Of a stretch of DNA of 64,000 nt, positions 46,460-55,029 are shown piece by piece. The position numbers and the translations under genes were made by a program. The stretch is from NCBI RefSeq assembly GCF_020733635.1, contig NZ_JAJFZL010000001.1:1302001-1366000 (forward strand), given 5' to 3'. Below the pieces are notes generated by a model. That model worked only from the letters and a program-made list of their open reading frames with translations, was not told where the DNA came from and ran no database searches. The number at the start of each line of letters is the position of its first letter. Position 1 is the first letter of the stretch. This stretch comes from Nocardia spumae (GTDB taxonomy: Bacteria; Actinomycetota; Actinomycetes; Mycobacteriales; Mycobacteriaceae).

Positions 46460-47779
46460 ATGCAGTTGAACACCACCCCCGAGGTCCCGGTGGCCGACGG
46501 TTCGACCGGTTCCGCGCCGACGCCGGACCGTGCGCGGCGGTATCCCTGGCTGGTCTTCGCCCTCGCCTTCGGACTGTTGCTCGCCGACTACATGTCCCGG
46601 CAGGTACTCGGCGCGGTCTTTCCGCTGCTGAAAACCGAATGGGGTCTGACGGACTCACAACTCGGATCGCTCAACAGCGTGGTAGCGCTGATGGTCGGAT
46701 TGCTGACCTTCCCGCTGTCACTGCTCGCCGATCGGTGGGGCAGGGTCAAGAGCCTGGTGCTGATGGCCACCCTGTGGAGTATCGCCACCCTGCTCTGTGC
46801 GCTCGCCTCCGACTACCACCAGATGCTGGGCGCTCGGTTCCTGGTGGGAGTCGGGGAGGCGGCCTACGGCAGCGTCGGTATCGCGGTGGTCCTGAGTGTC
46901 TTCGCGCCCCGGATACACGCCGCCCTGAGCGGGGCGTTCATGGCGGGTGGTTCATTCGGTTCGGTACTGGGTGTCGCCGCCGGTGGCGCGATCGCGGTCC
47001 ACCTCGGCTGGCGTTGGTCCTTCGTCACGATGGCGGTGGCCGGCTTGATTCTGGCCGCGCTGTTCCGGGTGCTGGTGAGCGAGGCGAAACTGGCTCGGCA
47101 CGCCGACTCCGAAAGCGCGGAGCCAGTGGAGCGCGACGGGTTTCGAGCTCCGGTCTCCTCGCTGTTCACCAATCCGGCGGTGCTGTGCGCCTACCTCGGT
47201 GGTGGCGTGCAGTTGTTCGCGGCCGCGGTCCTGCTGGCGTGGACGCCGAGTTTCTTCAATCGGGTCTACGGTCTGGCGGCCGACACCGCGGCCGTCGCGG
47301 CGGCGGGTGTCGTCCTGCTGGTCGGCGCGGGAATGGTGTGCTGCGGCATCATCACCGACCGGATCGGCCGTCGTGACCTGTCCCGCAAATGGCTGACCGC
47401 GATCGCGTTCTGCTCGATCTCGCTGGTCTGCCTGACCGTCGGATTCAGTATCGAACACGGTGCGGCACAACTGATTCTGATCGGCATCGGCGCATGGTTC
47501 TCGGGCGGATCGTCGGGACCGACCGCCGCGATGGTCGCCACGCTCACCCATTCGTCGGTGCGCGCCTCCGCGATGGGCACGCTGACCCTGTCCAACAGTC
47601 TGCTCGGAATGGCATTGGGCCCGTTCGTCGTCGGCCTGCTCGCCGATCGATACGACCTGACCACCGCGCTGCGGCTGGCCCCCCTGGCCTATCTCGTCGC
47701 GATCGCCGCGCTCGCGGCGGGCAAGTACCTGTACCCGGCCGGCCTGCGCAAACTCGCCGCTGTTCACCACCAACGATGA
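46460..47779 (+). CDS. MFS transporter
   Basis: 439 residues from ATG 46460, with TAGGAG upstream. Twelve hydrophobic helices with the MFS loop motifs DRWGRVKS (after helix 2) and DRIGRRDLSRKW (after helix 8), and a GVGEAAYGSVG segment resembling hexuronate/organic-anion transporters. Divergent from the AraC-type regulator, so likely a substrate importer for the adjacent catabolic genes. Its stop overlaps an alternative start of the next gene. Confidence 0.9.
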   Translation: MQLNTTPEVPVADGSTGSAPTPDRARRYPWLVFALAFGLLLADYMSRQVLGAVFPLLKTEWGLTDSQLGSLNSVVALMVGLLTFPLSLLADRWGRVKSLVLMATLWSIATLLCALASDYHQMLGARFLVGVGEAAYGSVGIAVVLSVFAPRIHAALSGAFMAGGSFGSVLGVAAGGAIAVHLGWRWSFVTMAVAGLILAALFRVLVSEAKLARHADSESAEPVERDGFRAPVSSLFTNPAVLCAYLGGGVQLFAAAVLLAWTPSFFNRVYGLAADTAAVAAAGVVLLVGAGMVCCGIITDRIGRRDLSRKWLTAIAFCSISLVCLTVGFSIEHGAAQLILIGIGAWFSGGSSGPTAAMVATLTHSSVRASAMGTLTLSNSLLGMALGPFVVGLLADRYDLTTALRLAPLAYLVAIAALAAGKYLYPAGLRKLAAVHHQR

Positions 47780-47787
47780 GGAATTCG

Positions 47788-48525
47788 ATGAAGTTGACGA
47801 AATCTGCCCTGACCACTGCGCTCGCGGTGGCGGCCGCCGCCGTCACCACCGGCACGGCGCAGGCGCGGCCCACCGCCGACGCCGTGCACTACGAGATCGG
47901 GCGACGGGCGGACTCGGCGGTCGTGACCACCTCCGACGGCAAGCTGAAAGTCGTCGCCGACCAATTGATTCTCACCGATCGCGCCGATCGGCCGGTGGCC
48001 GCCGTACCGCTGACCTTCGATATCGACGACACCGCCTACCCGATCGACGCGCGTATCGACGGTGATACCGCTGTACTCACACCGGATCGTGGCAATGGGC
48101 GGCCGACCCGGGCCCCGGCCCGCGGCGACATCGTCTCCGCCGGGCAGGCCGTGGAATCGTTCACACCGCGCGATTCGCAAGCGCTGGGCGCGTTCGGCCA
48201 GCGCATCGCCATCGCCGCAGGCGTCAGCGCGGTGCTCGGCGCGGTCATCGGTGGGGGAATCGGGTGTCTGGTCGGTGGGGCGGTCGGTGCGGCGATCTCC
48301 AGCCCGGTGATCGTCCTGCTGGCCCCGTTCGTCGGCGCGACCGTCGCCGGCTGTGTGCTGGGCGCCGCCACCCTCGGTGCTGTGGGATCGATGGCGGGAC
48401 TCATCCTGGCCGGCGGCCCCATCACCGTGTTCTCGGCCATCCAGTACTTCTCCACGATTCTGGCCCCGTGCCCGCCGGAACTCCCGTACTGCAAGGATCC
48501 GGCGCAGCCCGCGCCCGTCAAATAG
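47788..48525 (+). CDS. Exported protein with glycine-rich hydrophobic region
   Basis: 245 residues from ATG 47788; ATG 47776, overlapping the MFS stop, is an alternative. A signal peptide ends at GTAQA-RPT. The middle is beta-rich (TFDIDDTAYPIDARIDGD) and the C-terminal part has long glycine/alanine stretches (VLGAVIGGGIGCLVGG) that look membrane-inserting, then a Cys pair (CPPELPYC) near the end. Similar exported proteins are common in Nocardia; function unknown. Confidence 0.75.
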   Translation: MKLTKSALTTALAVAAAAVTTGTAQARPTADAVHYEIGRRADSAVVTTSDGKLKVVADQLILTDRADRPVAAVPLTFDIDDTAYPIDARIDGDTAVLTPDRGNGRPTRAPARGDIVSAGQAVESFTPRDSQALGAFGQRIAIAAGVSAVLGAVIGGGIGCLVGGAVGAAISSPVIVLLAPFVGATVAGCVLGAATLGAVGSMAGLILAGGPITVFSAIQYFSTILAPCPPELPYCKDPAQPAPVK

Positions 48526-48570
48526 TTGTCCGGCAACGCCTTTCGTGCCGAATTCTCCTCAGGAGGTGTC

Positions 48571-48999
48571 GTGTTCGATTCGTCCCCGCCGGTGCCCACA
48601 CCGGTCGTCGACCGCATGCGGGCCGGCGGAAACTGGAATCCACTCTGGAATCAGCTCTACGCCTGGGATCCGGAATGGACCGAACGATTCATGGCCATGC
48701 ATGCCACACCCATCGCGAGAGATGTCTTCCCACCGGAATTCGTCGAACTGCTGAGCATCGCCATCGACGCGGCGTGCACCCACATGTACTCACCGGGGGT
48801 GCGTCGCCACATCCGAGCCGCCCTCGAACTGGGCGTGGCTCCCGAACAGATCGTGACCGTGCTCGAGATGGTCAGTGTGCTCGGCATTCACGCCTGCAAT
48901 GTGGGCATCCCGATTCTCGCCGAAGAACTCGAGGCCCGTGGCCGGTCGGATCACTCGGGCGACGGCGGCCCCGCTCTCGACGGGAATTCCACACGCTGA
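48571..48999 (+). CDS. Carboxymuconolactone decarboxylase/AhpD-like protein
   Basis: 142 residues from GTG 48571, with AGGAGG four bases upstream (close, but the only good RBS). The helical pattern ELLSIAIDAACTHMYSPGVRRHIRAALELGVAPEQIVTVLEMVSVLG is characteristic of the CMD family. It lacks a CxxC pair, so peroxidase (AhpD) activity is unlikely; a decarboxylase-like or unknown role is more probable. Confidence 0.85.
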   Translation: MFDSSPPVPTPVVDRMRAGGNWNPLWNQLYAWDPEWTERFMAMHATPIARDVFPPEFVELLSIAIDAACTHMYSPGVRRHIRAALELGVAPEQIVTVLEMVSVLGIHACNVGIPILAEELEARGRSDHSGDGGPALDGNSTR

Positions 49000-49020
49000 C
49001 GCCCGGCCGGTGCCGGGCGG

Positions 49021-49053
49021 TCGTCCCCGGGCTGCGCTCACGCCCGGGGACGA
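49021..49053 (+). terminator. Hairpin after the CMD-like gene
   Basis: Perfect 12-base arms TCGTCCCCGGGC (49021-49032) and GCCCGGGGACGA (49042-49053) with a 9-base loop, 21 bases after the stop. Confidence 0.7.
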
Positions 49054-49167
49054 TCGCATAGCGGCCGAGGCGCTCGATCGGGCGCGATCAGGTCGCGCGC
49101 GATCCGCGTCGCGGTTCACCCGCAGGGGATGAGTTCGAACACCGGTGTCTCGGGCGAGACTGATCCC

Positions 49168-49767
49168 ATGAACGGCCTTGTCGTGGTGCTGGTGGGTGCG
49201 TTGTTGTGTTTCTACGGGATCCGATCGGTGCACTTGGGCGTGGTGGCGATCGGGTTCGGTATCGGGTGGTTGATCGCCGATTTGTTCGATCCGTCGTTCT
49301 GGACGTTGTTGCTGTTCGGGTTGATCGGCGCGGTGACAACCTGGGTGGTGGTATCGCTGGTGTTCACCTTCGCGGCGTATGCGATCGGTGGTCTGACCGG
49401 CGCGATGGTGGGCGCGAAGCTGGCCACGGTATTCCAGCCCGGTGACAAGAACTGGGCGATGAGCATGATCGTGATCCTGGCGGTGTGTGTGGCGGGGGCG
49501 TTTCTTGCCGAACGGTTCCGGGCGCGGGCGTTGTTGTGGCTGACCTCGATCGGTGGCGCGAGCATGGTGCTGAGTGGCCTGGGCCGCACGAGTGATCAGC
49601 TGTCGTTCCTGCGTGAACCCGACTCGGGGTGGCAGCAGTTCCTGGCCACCGCGGCGTGGGTGGCGCTGTCGGCCGCGGGCTGGATCGTGCAGCGGCACCT
49701 GTTCGCCGAGAAGCTCGGTATCCGCCATCTCGCGGTCGATGACGGTGCGAAGGACGCGGGAAAGTAG
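49168..49767 (+). CDS. Seven-helix membrane protein (DUF4203/TM7S3-like)
   Basis: 199 residues from ATG 49168; an in-frame start at 49129 would add 13 residues without a helix. Several close-packed hydrophobic helices with conserved-looking glycines (LVGALLCFYGIRSVHLGVV, FGIGWLIADLF, TFAAYAIGGLTGAMVGAKL) and a soluble C-terminal tail. Base composition is slightly lower in GC than its neighbours (frequent TTG). Function unknown. Confidence 0.75.
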   Translation: MNGLVVVLVGALLCFYGIRSVHLGVVAIGFGIGWLIADLFDPSFWTLLLFGLIGAVTTWVVVSLVFTFAAYAIGGLTGAMVGAKLATVFQPGDKNWAMSMIVILAVCVAGAFLAERFRARALLWLTSIGGASMVLSGLGRTSDQLSFLREPDSGWQQFLATAAWVALSAAGWIVQRHLFAEKLGIRHLAVDDGAKDAGK

Positions 49768-50486
49768 CACTCCTTTTCCCGTAGCGGCCGCTTGTGTAGT
49801 TATCACATCCATTCTCGCATTGCGTTCGAAAGCGAAATATCTGTTCGCGGCGGTCGCCCAGCGGCGGGCTTTCGCTGCTGCTCCGGCCGGAGTCAATGCG
49901 GCTGAACAGGTAATACCGGTACCGGTATCGTTTCGCGCCGCGCGCGGGGTTGCCGTTTCGTGACCTAATCCGCAAATTGGGTGGTAACTGAAGGGGGCGA
50001 TGAAACTCGGGCGCCGGCGCCGGATGATCGGCGTTGTCCGGCCGCGGTTGCGGTGGGGGTGATCTGTACCGCCGCGACGGCTCGGAGCTATCGCAGGCGA
50101 TGCAACGCTTTTCCTTCGGCGCTGGTCCGGACCGGCGTGATCTCGTTCGACCGGTAACCGGAACCCTACTTCCAGATTTGCTCACCGGAGAGTGACGGGC
50201 GTACGACAGCCGTGCGGGTACAGACCATACGGTCGGGACGGTATTGGAGTTCCGGTTGCCGGTCGCGCTCGGGTTCGCGCCGCAATCTTCTGGCGACCAT
50301 CGCTTTTTGGAGCGCGGCACTGCCGGAATTGTGCTATATACAGGTAGGAATTAAATCCTCCTAAATTTGCGGTTGCGGATGAATCGATGGTCTGCAACCG
50401 GTAAGAAGCCGATGCAGGGTCGGGGCGCATCGGATCGTCGATGTTTCAGTAGGCGAGTGTTTCCGCACATCTGAAAGGGGAATCGG
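49768..50486. other. Intergenic region with palindrome, no gene seen
   Basis: About 720 bases without a supported gene. It contains the 16-base palindrome at 49913-49928 and, near 50340-50370, an AT-rich stretch (TATATACAGGTAGGAATTAAAT) that probably belongs to the promoter of the small TTG-started gene at 50487. Confidence 0.5.
49913..49928. promoter_or_regulatory. 16-base perfect palindrome ATACCGGTACCGGTAT
   Basis: A fully self-complementary 16-mer in the gene-free stretch. No neighbouring gene orientation explains it; it may bind a regulator or be incidental. Confidence 0.35.
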
Positions 50487-50675
50487 TTGTACACATCGGA
50501 GACCGCGACCAAATATGTCGTGACAGAGCTGGAATCGACCGGCGCCGCCCGGCGCGAGGATTTCGACGTCTCGGCGATAGTTGCGATCCTGCATCGGATC
50601 GTCAACAGCTGGGATTTCGATCTTCTGGACCGCCGTGTCTTCTGGGGCGTGGCGGCCAGTCGGCTGCGGTTGTAG
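50487..50675 (+). CDS. 62-residue small protein with TTG start
   Basis: TTG at 50487 is preceded six bases upstream by GAAAGGGG, an excellent RBS. The translation (residues such as TATKYVVTELESTG, DVSAIVAILHRIV, DLLDRRVFWGVAASRL) has amphipathic helices and ordinary codon use, and no Cys. No family recognised. The preceding 700 bases are gene-free, so it has its own promoter. Confidence 0.6.
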   Translation: MYTSETATKYVVTELESTGAARREDFDVSAIVAILHRIVNSWDFDLLDRRVFWGVAASRLRL

Positions 50676-50940
50676 TCGAACGGTTCCGCTGCCGATCGGG
50701 CGGTCGGCCGATCGGGCGGATTTTCTCCGAGTCGCGCACTGCTACGGTCGCGGGCCGCGGAGTCGCGTATCGGCGTCTGCCGCGCACCGGGGCGCCAGCG
50801 CTCTGTGCGGCGCTGTCCGGCTGCGATGCCGTGTCACCGACGCCGCGCAGTGGTTCACCCCCGGGTGGAGGCCATCGGCATCGAAGGGCCCGGGCGTGAT
50901 CGGTCGATAGGCTGACGCGGGACCTGCGAAAGGAGCGTTC

Positions 50941-51723
50941 ATGAGCGCCGCTACCGCCGACCGGTTGGCCGATATCGCGTTTCCGCTGACACCCTGTGCC
51001 GATGAGAGCCGGGCGTTCCATGAGCATTGGCCGGTCCGGCTCGGTGATACCGATGGCGCCGAGCGGCTGCGGCTCGATGCGGTGGCCCGGTATCTGCAGG
51101 ACATCGGCTACGACCATCTGCAGGTGGTCGACGAGGGGGATCTGCATCCGGGGTGGATCGTGCGGCGCACGGTCATGGATGTCCTGCGGCCCATCGAGTT
51201 CGGGGATCGGGTGCATCTACGGCGCTGGCCGTCGGCGCTGTCGAATCGGTGGTGCAACATGCGCATTCAGGTGCGCAGCGAGAACGGTGGCCTGATCGAG
51301 ACCGAGATGTTCCTGATTCATGTGGATATCGAGGCCGGGCGTCCGGCGCGGATGAGCGACCGTTTCATGGCGCCCATGCTCGCGGCGACCACCCAGCATC
51401 GATTGCAGTGGCGGCCCGCGCTGCGCGCGCGGGCCGGCACCGGCGCCGAGCCGCGGCCGTTCCCGCTGCGGGTGACCGATGTCGACCGCTATGGACATGT
51501 CAACAACGCGGTGCACTGGGGTGCGGTGGAGGAGGCGCTCGCCCGCTTTCCCGATGCCACGGCAGCGCCCTATCGGGTGATCCTCGAGCATGCCGGGCCG
51601 GTGATGGCCGGCGATGAGGTGCTGATCCGCGCGTGGCCGGACGAGGACGGGTTGCGAGTACAGCTGGAGGTCGACGGCAGCGCCCGGACTCTGGCGCGGA
51701 TCGAACCGCTCGCCGCCGGGTAG
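50941..51723 (+). CDS. Acyl-ACP thioesterase (FatA/FatB-type, double hotdog)
   Basis: 260 residues from ATG 50941 with AAAGGAG upstream. Two hotdog halves: HWPVRLGDTDGAERLRLDAVARYLQDIG in the first and VTDVDRYGHVNNAVHWGAVEEAL in the second, the latter bearing the active-site Asn and nearby His typical of plant-type and bacterial acyl-ACP thioesterases. It would release free fatty acid from ACP. Followed by a bidirectional hairpin. Confidence 0.9.
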   Translation: MSAATADRLADIAFPLTPCADESRAFHEHWPVRLGDTDGAERLRLDAVARYLQDIGYDHLQVVDEGDLHPGWIVRRTVMDVLRPIEFGDRVHLRRWPSALSNRWCNMRIQVRSENGGLIETEMFLIHVDIEAGRPARMSDRFMAPMLAATTQHRLQWRPALRARAGTGAEPRPFPLRVTDVDRYGHVNNAVHWGAVEEALARFPDATAAPYRVILEHAGPVMAGDEVLIRAWPDEDGLRVQLEVDGSARTLARIEPLAAG

Positions 51724-51747
51724 CTTCCGGGCCTTCGGTTTCGATGG

Positions 51748-51781
51748 GGGGTGTCCGGCGTTTGCCGCCGCCGGACACCCC
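51748..51781. terminator. Bidirectional hairpin between thioesterase and the convergent gene
   Basis: Perfect 13-base arms GGGGTGTCCGGCG (51748-51760) and CGCCGGACACCCC (51769-51781), loop TTTGCCGC, between two convergent stop codons. Confidence 0.8.
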
Positions 51782-51789
51782 ACCTCGTT

Positions 51790-52254
51790 TCAGCGGGGTG
51801 CGTTGGCCGGATCGGCCAGGGTCGGGGTGCGCCCCTGCTTGTGTGCCTGCTTGGCATCGTCGAAGAACTCGCGGGTGAACAACGCCGAGAGGATCGCGAT
51901 GCCGCCGCGGTGGATGCGGAATTCACTCTTGGCGCTGGTGCCGGTCAGCCGGATGACGCGGCCGGCGGCGTCGCGCGGCTCGGCGAAGTCCTTCACCCGC
52001 CCGCGCCCGTTCCATTCCAGTTCGCTCCGGTCGATGACGGCGTCGTCGGGAACCAGCAGCTTGACCATGGCGTGGTCCAGCGTGGCATGAACCTCGATCG
52101 GGCCCTCGCCCTCGATCCACGGCGAGCGCAGATCGATGACGACGCCGGCGTAGCGGGCTTTGATCTCGAAATCGGTGGCGTGGGTCCAGTCGCCGAGGCG
52201 TTTGGTGCTCTCGTGGTCGGCGTGGATGCGGACGGTGTCGGTCTTGGTGGTCAT
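51790..52254 (-). CDS. Conserved-looking hypothetical protein divergent from PadR
   Basis: 154 residues; ATG preceded by AAAGGA nine bases upstream. Beta-rich start (TVRIHADHESTKRLGDWTHATDFEIKARYAGVVIDLRSP) then a second strand-rich half ending in a helical REFFDDAKQAHKQG tail. No family recognised. It shares a divergent promoter region with the PadR gene containing four CTAGT boxes, so it is probably PadR-controlled. Confidence 0.75.
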   Translation of the reverse strand: MTTKTDTVRIHADHESTKRLGDWTHATDFEIKARYAGVVIDLRSPWIEGEGPIEVHATLDHAMVKLLVPDDAVIDRSELEWNGRGRVKDFAEPRDAAGRVIRLTGTSAKSEFRIHRGGIAILSALFTREFFDDAKQAHKQGRTPTLADPANAPR

Positions 52255-52317
52255 CGGTTCGGGTCCTTTCGGATCTCAGTGGTCGAGTTCGCCTGCTCCT
52301 CAATAGTGGCATACAAA

Positions 52318-52367
52318 CTAGTGTCTAAGCAACTAGTATTTGAGAATCTAGTTGTACCGCACCTAGT
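52318..52367. promoter_or_regulatory. Four CTAGT boxes at exact 15-bp intervals
   Basis: CTAGT at 52318-52322, 52333-52337, 52348-52352 and 52363-52367. The start-to-start spacing is exactly 15 bases each time, and the first two sit in the palindrome ACTAGT. The array fills the divergent intergenic space and ends at the PadR start, as expected of a PadR operator. Confidence 0.8.
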
Positions 52368-52370
52368 AGG

Positions 52371-53003
52371 ATGGGTGACATGACCACATCGGACCGGTTC
52401 AAGCGATCCCCGCTCGCCATGGCGGTGCTCGGCATCCTGCACCTGGAGCCGATGCACCCCTACGCGATCCAGCGCCGGATCAAGGAGTGGGGTAAGGACA
52501 AGGTCGTCAACGTGGGTCAGCGTGCCCAGCTGTACAAGACGATCGCGCGGCTGCAGGACGCCGGGCTGGTCGCGGTGCGTGCGACGGGCCGTGATCAGCA
52601 GTACCCGGAACGTACCGTCTACGAGATCACGGAGTCGGGCCGCGCCGCCTGCCTCGCCTGGATCACCGACATGGTCTCCACTCCCCGCAACGAGTTCCCG
52701 GAATTCCCCGCGGCGCTGTCCTTCCTGATGCTGCTCGGTCCCGAGGGCGCCCGGGCCGAACTCGAACGTCGTGTGAATACGCTGCGCGCCGACCTGTCCG
52801 AGCTCGAGGCGGGCATATCGCAGGCCGCGCGGTTCGGGCTCCCGCGCGTCACGATGCTCGAAGACGAATATCGGCGCGCGGTCACCGAGGCGGAAATCCG
52901 TTGGCTCGACGGCGTCGTCGCCGACCTCGCCGCCGGATCCCTCGGCTGGTCGTGGGAATCCTTGGCTCGGTTCCGGAATCAGGCGGTCGCATCGGACGGA
53001 TAG
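52371..53003 (+). CDS. PadR-family transcriptional regulator
   Basis: 210 residues. ATG 52371 follows directly after the last CTAGT box; ATG 52380 is an alternative. The PadR signature LAMAVLGILHLEPMHPYAIQ is followed by the winged helix (YKTIARLQDAGLVAVRA) and a C-terminal coiled-coil dimerisation region. It likely represses the divergent gene and itself through the CTAGT array. Confidence 0.92.
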   Translation: MGDMTTSDRFKRSPLAMAVLGILHLEPMHPYAIQRRIKEWGKDKVVNVGQRAQLYKTIARLQDAGLVAVRATGRDQQYPERTVYEITESGRAACLAWITDMVSTPRNEFPEFPAALSFLMLLGPEGARAELERRVNTLRADLSELEAGISQAARFGLPRVTMLEDEYRRAVTEAEIRWLDGVVADLAAGSLGWSWESLARFRNQAVASDG

Positions 53004-53087
53004 GCGTATCGCGGTCGCCGATCACCGCCGATCGCGGTCTCCGATGGCGAAAGGCGCACGGCGGCAGTCGTTTCGGCGCACCAGCTG

Positions 53088-53945
53088 TCAGGCGAGCAGG
53101 ACGTGCTGGCGGACGTCGATATAACCGTCGCGGAACAGGTCGGCGCAGCCGGTGAGATAACGCTGGTAGCGGTCGTAGACGGCTTCCGAGGTGAGGGCGA
53201 TCGCCTCGGCGCGGTGTTCGCGCAATGCCCGCGCCCACAGGTCGAGGGTGTGGGCGTAGTGCGGCTGCAGAGACTGGACGTCCTGAGTTCGGAAACCCGC
53301 GCGTGCGGCGTACTCGGAGACCCATTGCGGCTGGGGTAGCTGACCGCCCGGGAATATCTCGTCGATCAGGAATTTGCAGAAGGCCAGATATTCGTGGGTC
53401 ACCGGAATGTCCAGCTCGCGGAGTTGGTGACGGTGGAATCCGATGATGGTGTGCAGCATCATCCGGCCGTCCGGCGGAAGGAGCCGGTGGCAGCGGTCGA
53501 AGAAGGCGTCGTAGCGTTCACGCCGGAAGTGCTCGAAGGCGCCGATCGAGACGATCCGGTCCACCGGCTGATCGAACTCCTCCCAGCCACACAGCCGCAC
53601 CTCACCGGCGGGCCGGGGGAGGGTGGTCAGTAGTTCGCGCACGTGCTCGAACTGATTTCGGCTCAGTGTCAGGCCGATCACGCGCACATCGTATTTCTCG
53701 ATCGCGCGCATCATGGTCGAACCCCATCCGCAGCCGATATCGAGCAGCGTCATCCCCGGGTGCAGATCGCATTTTCCGAGCGACAGATCGATCTTGGCGA
53801 GCTGAGCCTGTTCCAGGGTGAGATCCGGTTCCCGGAAGTAGGCGCAACTGTAGGTGCGGCTGGGGTCGAGAAACAGTGCGAAGAATTCGTCGGACAGGTC
53901 GTAGTGCGCCTGGACGTCGGCGTAAAACGGTGACAGATCGGTCAT
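53088..53945 (-). CDS. Mycolic acid cyclopropane synthase/methyltransferase-type enzyme
   Basis: 285 residues. SAM site LLDIGCGWGS near 68-77, followed by YDVRVIGLTLSRNQFE and the substrate-pocket motif GAFEHF, FPGGQLPQPQWV, and HYAHTLDLWARAL, all closely matching the mycobacterial CmaA/PcaA/UmaA family that modifies mycolic acid chains. Such enzymes occur mainly in mycolate-producing actinobacteria. Encoded alone. The exact modification cannot be predicted. Confidence 0.9.
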   Translation of the reverse strand: MTDLSPFYADVQAHYDLSDEFFALFLDPSRTYSCAYFREPDLTLEQAQLAKIDLSLGKCDLHPGMTLLDIGCGWGSTMMRAIEKYDVRVIGLTLSRNQFEHVRELLTTLPRPAGEVRLCGWEEFDQPVDRIVSIGAFEHFRRERYDAFFDRCHRLLPPDGRMMLHTIIGFHRHQLRELDIPVTHEYLAFCKFLIDEIFPGGQLPQPQWVSEYAARAGFRTQDVQSLQPHYAHTLDLWARALREHRAEAIALTSEAVYDRYQRYLTGCADLFRDGYIDVRQHVLLA

Positions 53946-54027
53946 GGCGACCTCTCATCGGATCGAAGCTTCGGGTTGCTCTGTGGTGAGAACGAGGTAG
54001 TCGGCCGAAGGGTTCGATGCCCGGGAA

Positions 54028-54468
54028 CTACCCGGCTTCGCGGGCGGTGGCGAGAATCGAGGCGATGGCGGGGTCGGTGCCGGCGATGTCGTCGAGCGCG
54101 GCGGTCAGGGTGTCGTCGTAGGTGCCGCGGGCCTCGCGATAGCGAGTGCGGCCGGCGTCGGTGAGGACGGTGTACACGCCGCGTTTGTCGTCGGGACAGG
54201 CGTCGCGGTAGGTGAAATCGGCGGCATTGAGCCGGCCGACCAGCCGGGTCACCGAGCTCTGGTTGAGTCCGAGCTTGTCGGACAGTTCCTGCATGCGCAG
54301 TTCGCTGTCGTCGGCCTGGTCGAGAAAGCCCAGGGCCCGATATTCCGACAGGCCGAGACCGTGGCGGCGTTGCAACGTGGTCGCGAGCCGGTTCTCGACA
54401 TGAGCGTGCAGGATCAGCAGCCGATTCCACATCCGTGCGTCGGCACCGGTTTCCGCCTGTGATGACAT
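54028..54468 (-). CDS. MarR-family regulator divergent from paired SMR genes
   Basis: 146 residues; ATG preceded by AGGAGT. MarR winged helix with LSDKLGLNQSSVTRLVGRL and a DKRGVYTVLTDAGR wing. It is divergent from two small multidrug resistance genes with a 134-base gap containing direct repeats, so it probably represses them. Confidence 0.92.
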   Translation of the reverse strand: MSSQAETGADARMWNRLLILHAHVENRLATTLQRRHGLGLSEYRALGFLDQADDSELRMQELSDKLGLNQSSVTRLVGRLNAADFTYRDACPDDKRGVYTVLTDAGRTRYREARGTYDDTLTAALDDIAGTDPAIASILATAREAG

Positions 54469-54531
54469 CGTCGACTCCTGGGCCTACCCGGGGACCGGCC
54501 GGGGTGGCCGGCACCTGCTTGACATCAGTTT

Positions 54532-54581
54532 ACTTGTACATGCATGATCTTCTTCGTCGACATAAACTTGCACATACATAC
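54532..54581. promoter_or_regulatory. Direct repeats between MarR and SMR genes
   Basis: ACTTGTACATGCATG (54532-54546) and ACTTGCACATACATAC (54566-54581) are near-identical, 34 bases apart. The first also contains the small palindromes TGTACA and TGCATGCA-like cores. TTGACA at 54519-54524 could be a -35. The arrangement suits a MarR operator over the SMR promoter. Confidence 0.65.
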
Positions 54582-54602
54582 AATTAATCCGAGGAGATTC
54601 CC

Positions 54603-54965
54603 ATGGCCTGGGTCTACCTGCTCATCGCGTCCGTCTTCGAGATCGTGTTCGCCCTGGCGACCAACGCCACCCACGGATTCACCGTGCTGGGGCCGTCGCT
54701 ACTGACGGCCGCCGCTGCCGGTGGCGGGATCTTCTTCCTGTCCCTCGCGTTGAAGTCGCTGGATGTCGGGGTCGGCTACACCGTGTGGACCGGGATCGGT
54801 TCGGTCGGGACGGTGATCTTCGGGTCGGTGGTGTTCGACGAGGCGATCACCCCGGCGAAGGTGCTGGCCTTCGTGCTGATCATCGGCGGGGTGCTGGGGT
54901 TGAAGATCGCCGACAAGCTCACCACCGTGACCGCCGCCGCCGACATCGTCGTCCGGCCGGCCTGA
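54603..54965 (+). CDS. Small multidrug resistance (SMR) family protein
   Basis: 120 residues, GAGGAG upstream. Four membrane helices; helix 1 contains the essential Glu in ASVFEIVFAL, and helix 2-3 carry LDVGVGYTVWTGIGSVG, typical of SMR. Adjacent to a second SMR gene, which often means a heterodimer. The C terminus has an extra 10-residue tail beyond the usual length. Confidence 0.9.
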   Translation: MAWVYLLIASVFEIVFALATNATHGFTVLGPSLLTAAAAGGGIFFLSLALKSLDVGVGYTVWTGIGSVGTVIFGSVVFDEAITPAKVLAFVLIIGGVLGLKIADKLTTVTAAADIVVRPA

Positions 54966-55029
54966 ACCTTGCCCGCTGTTCGTTCCGCTGAATCATCCAC
55001 TGTCTCACTATTTTTCGGGGAGTCCCGTC

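Noticed and set aside
53010..53050. Repeat of ATCGCGGTC-type sequence between PadR and the methyltransferase
   Set aside because: Two imperfect copies in an ordinary convergent gap, not convincing as an operator or terminator.
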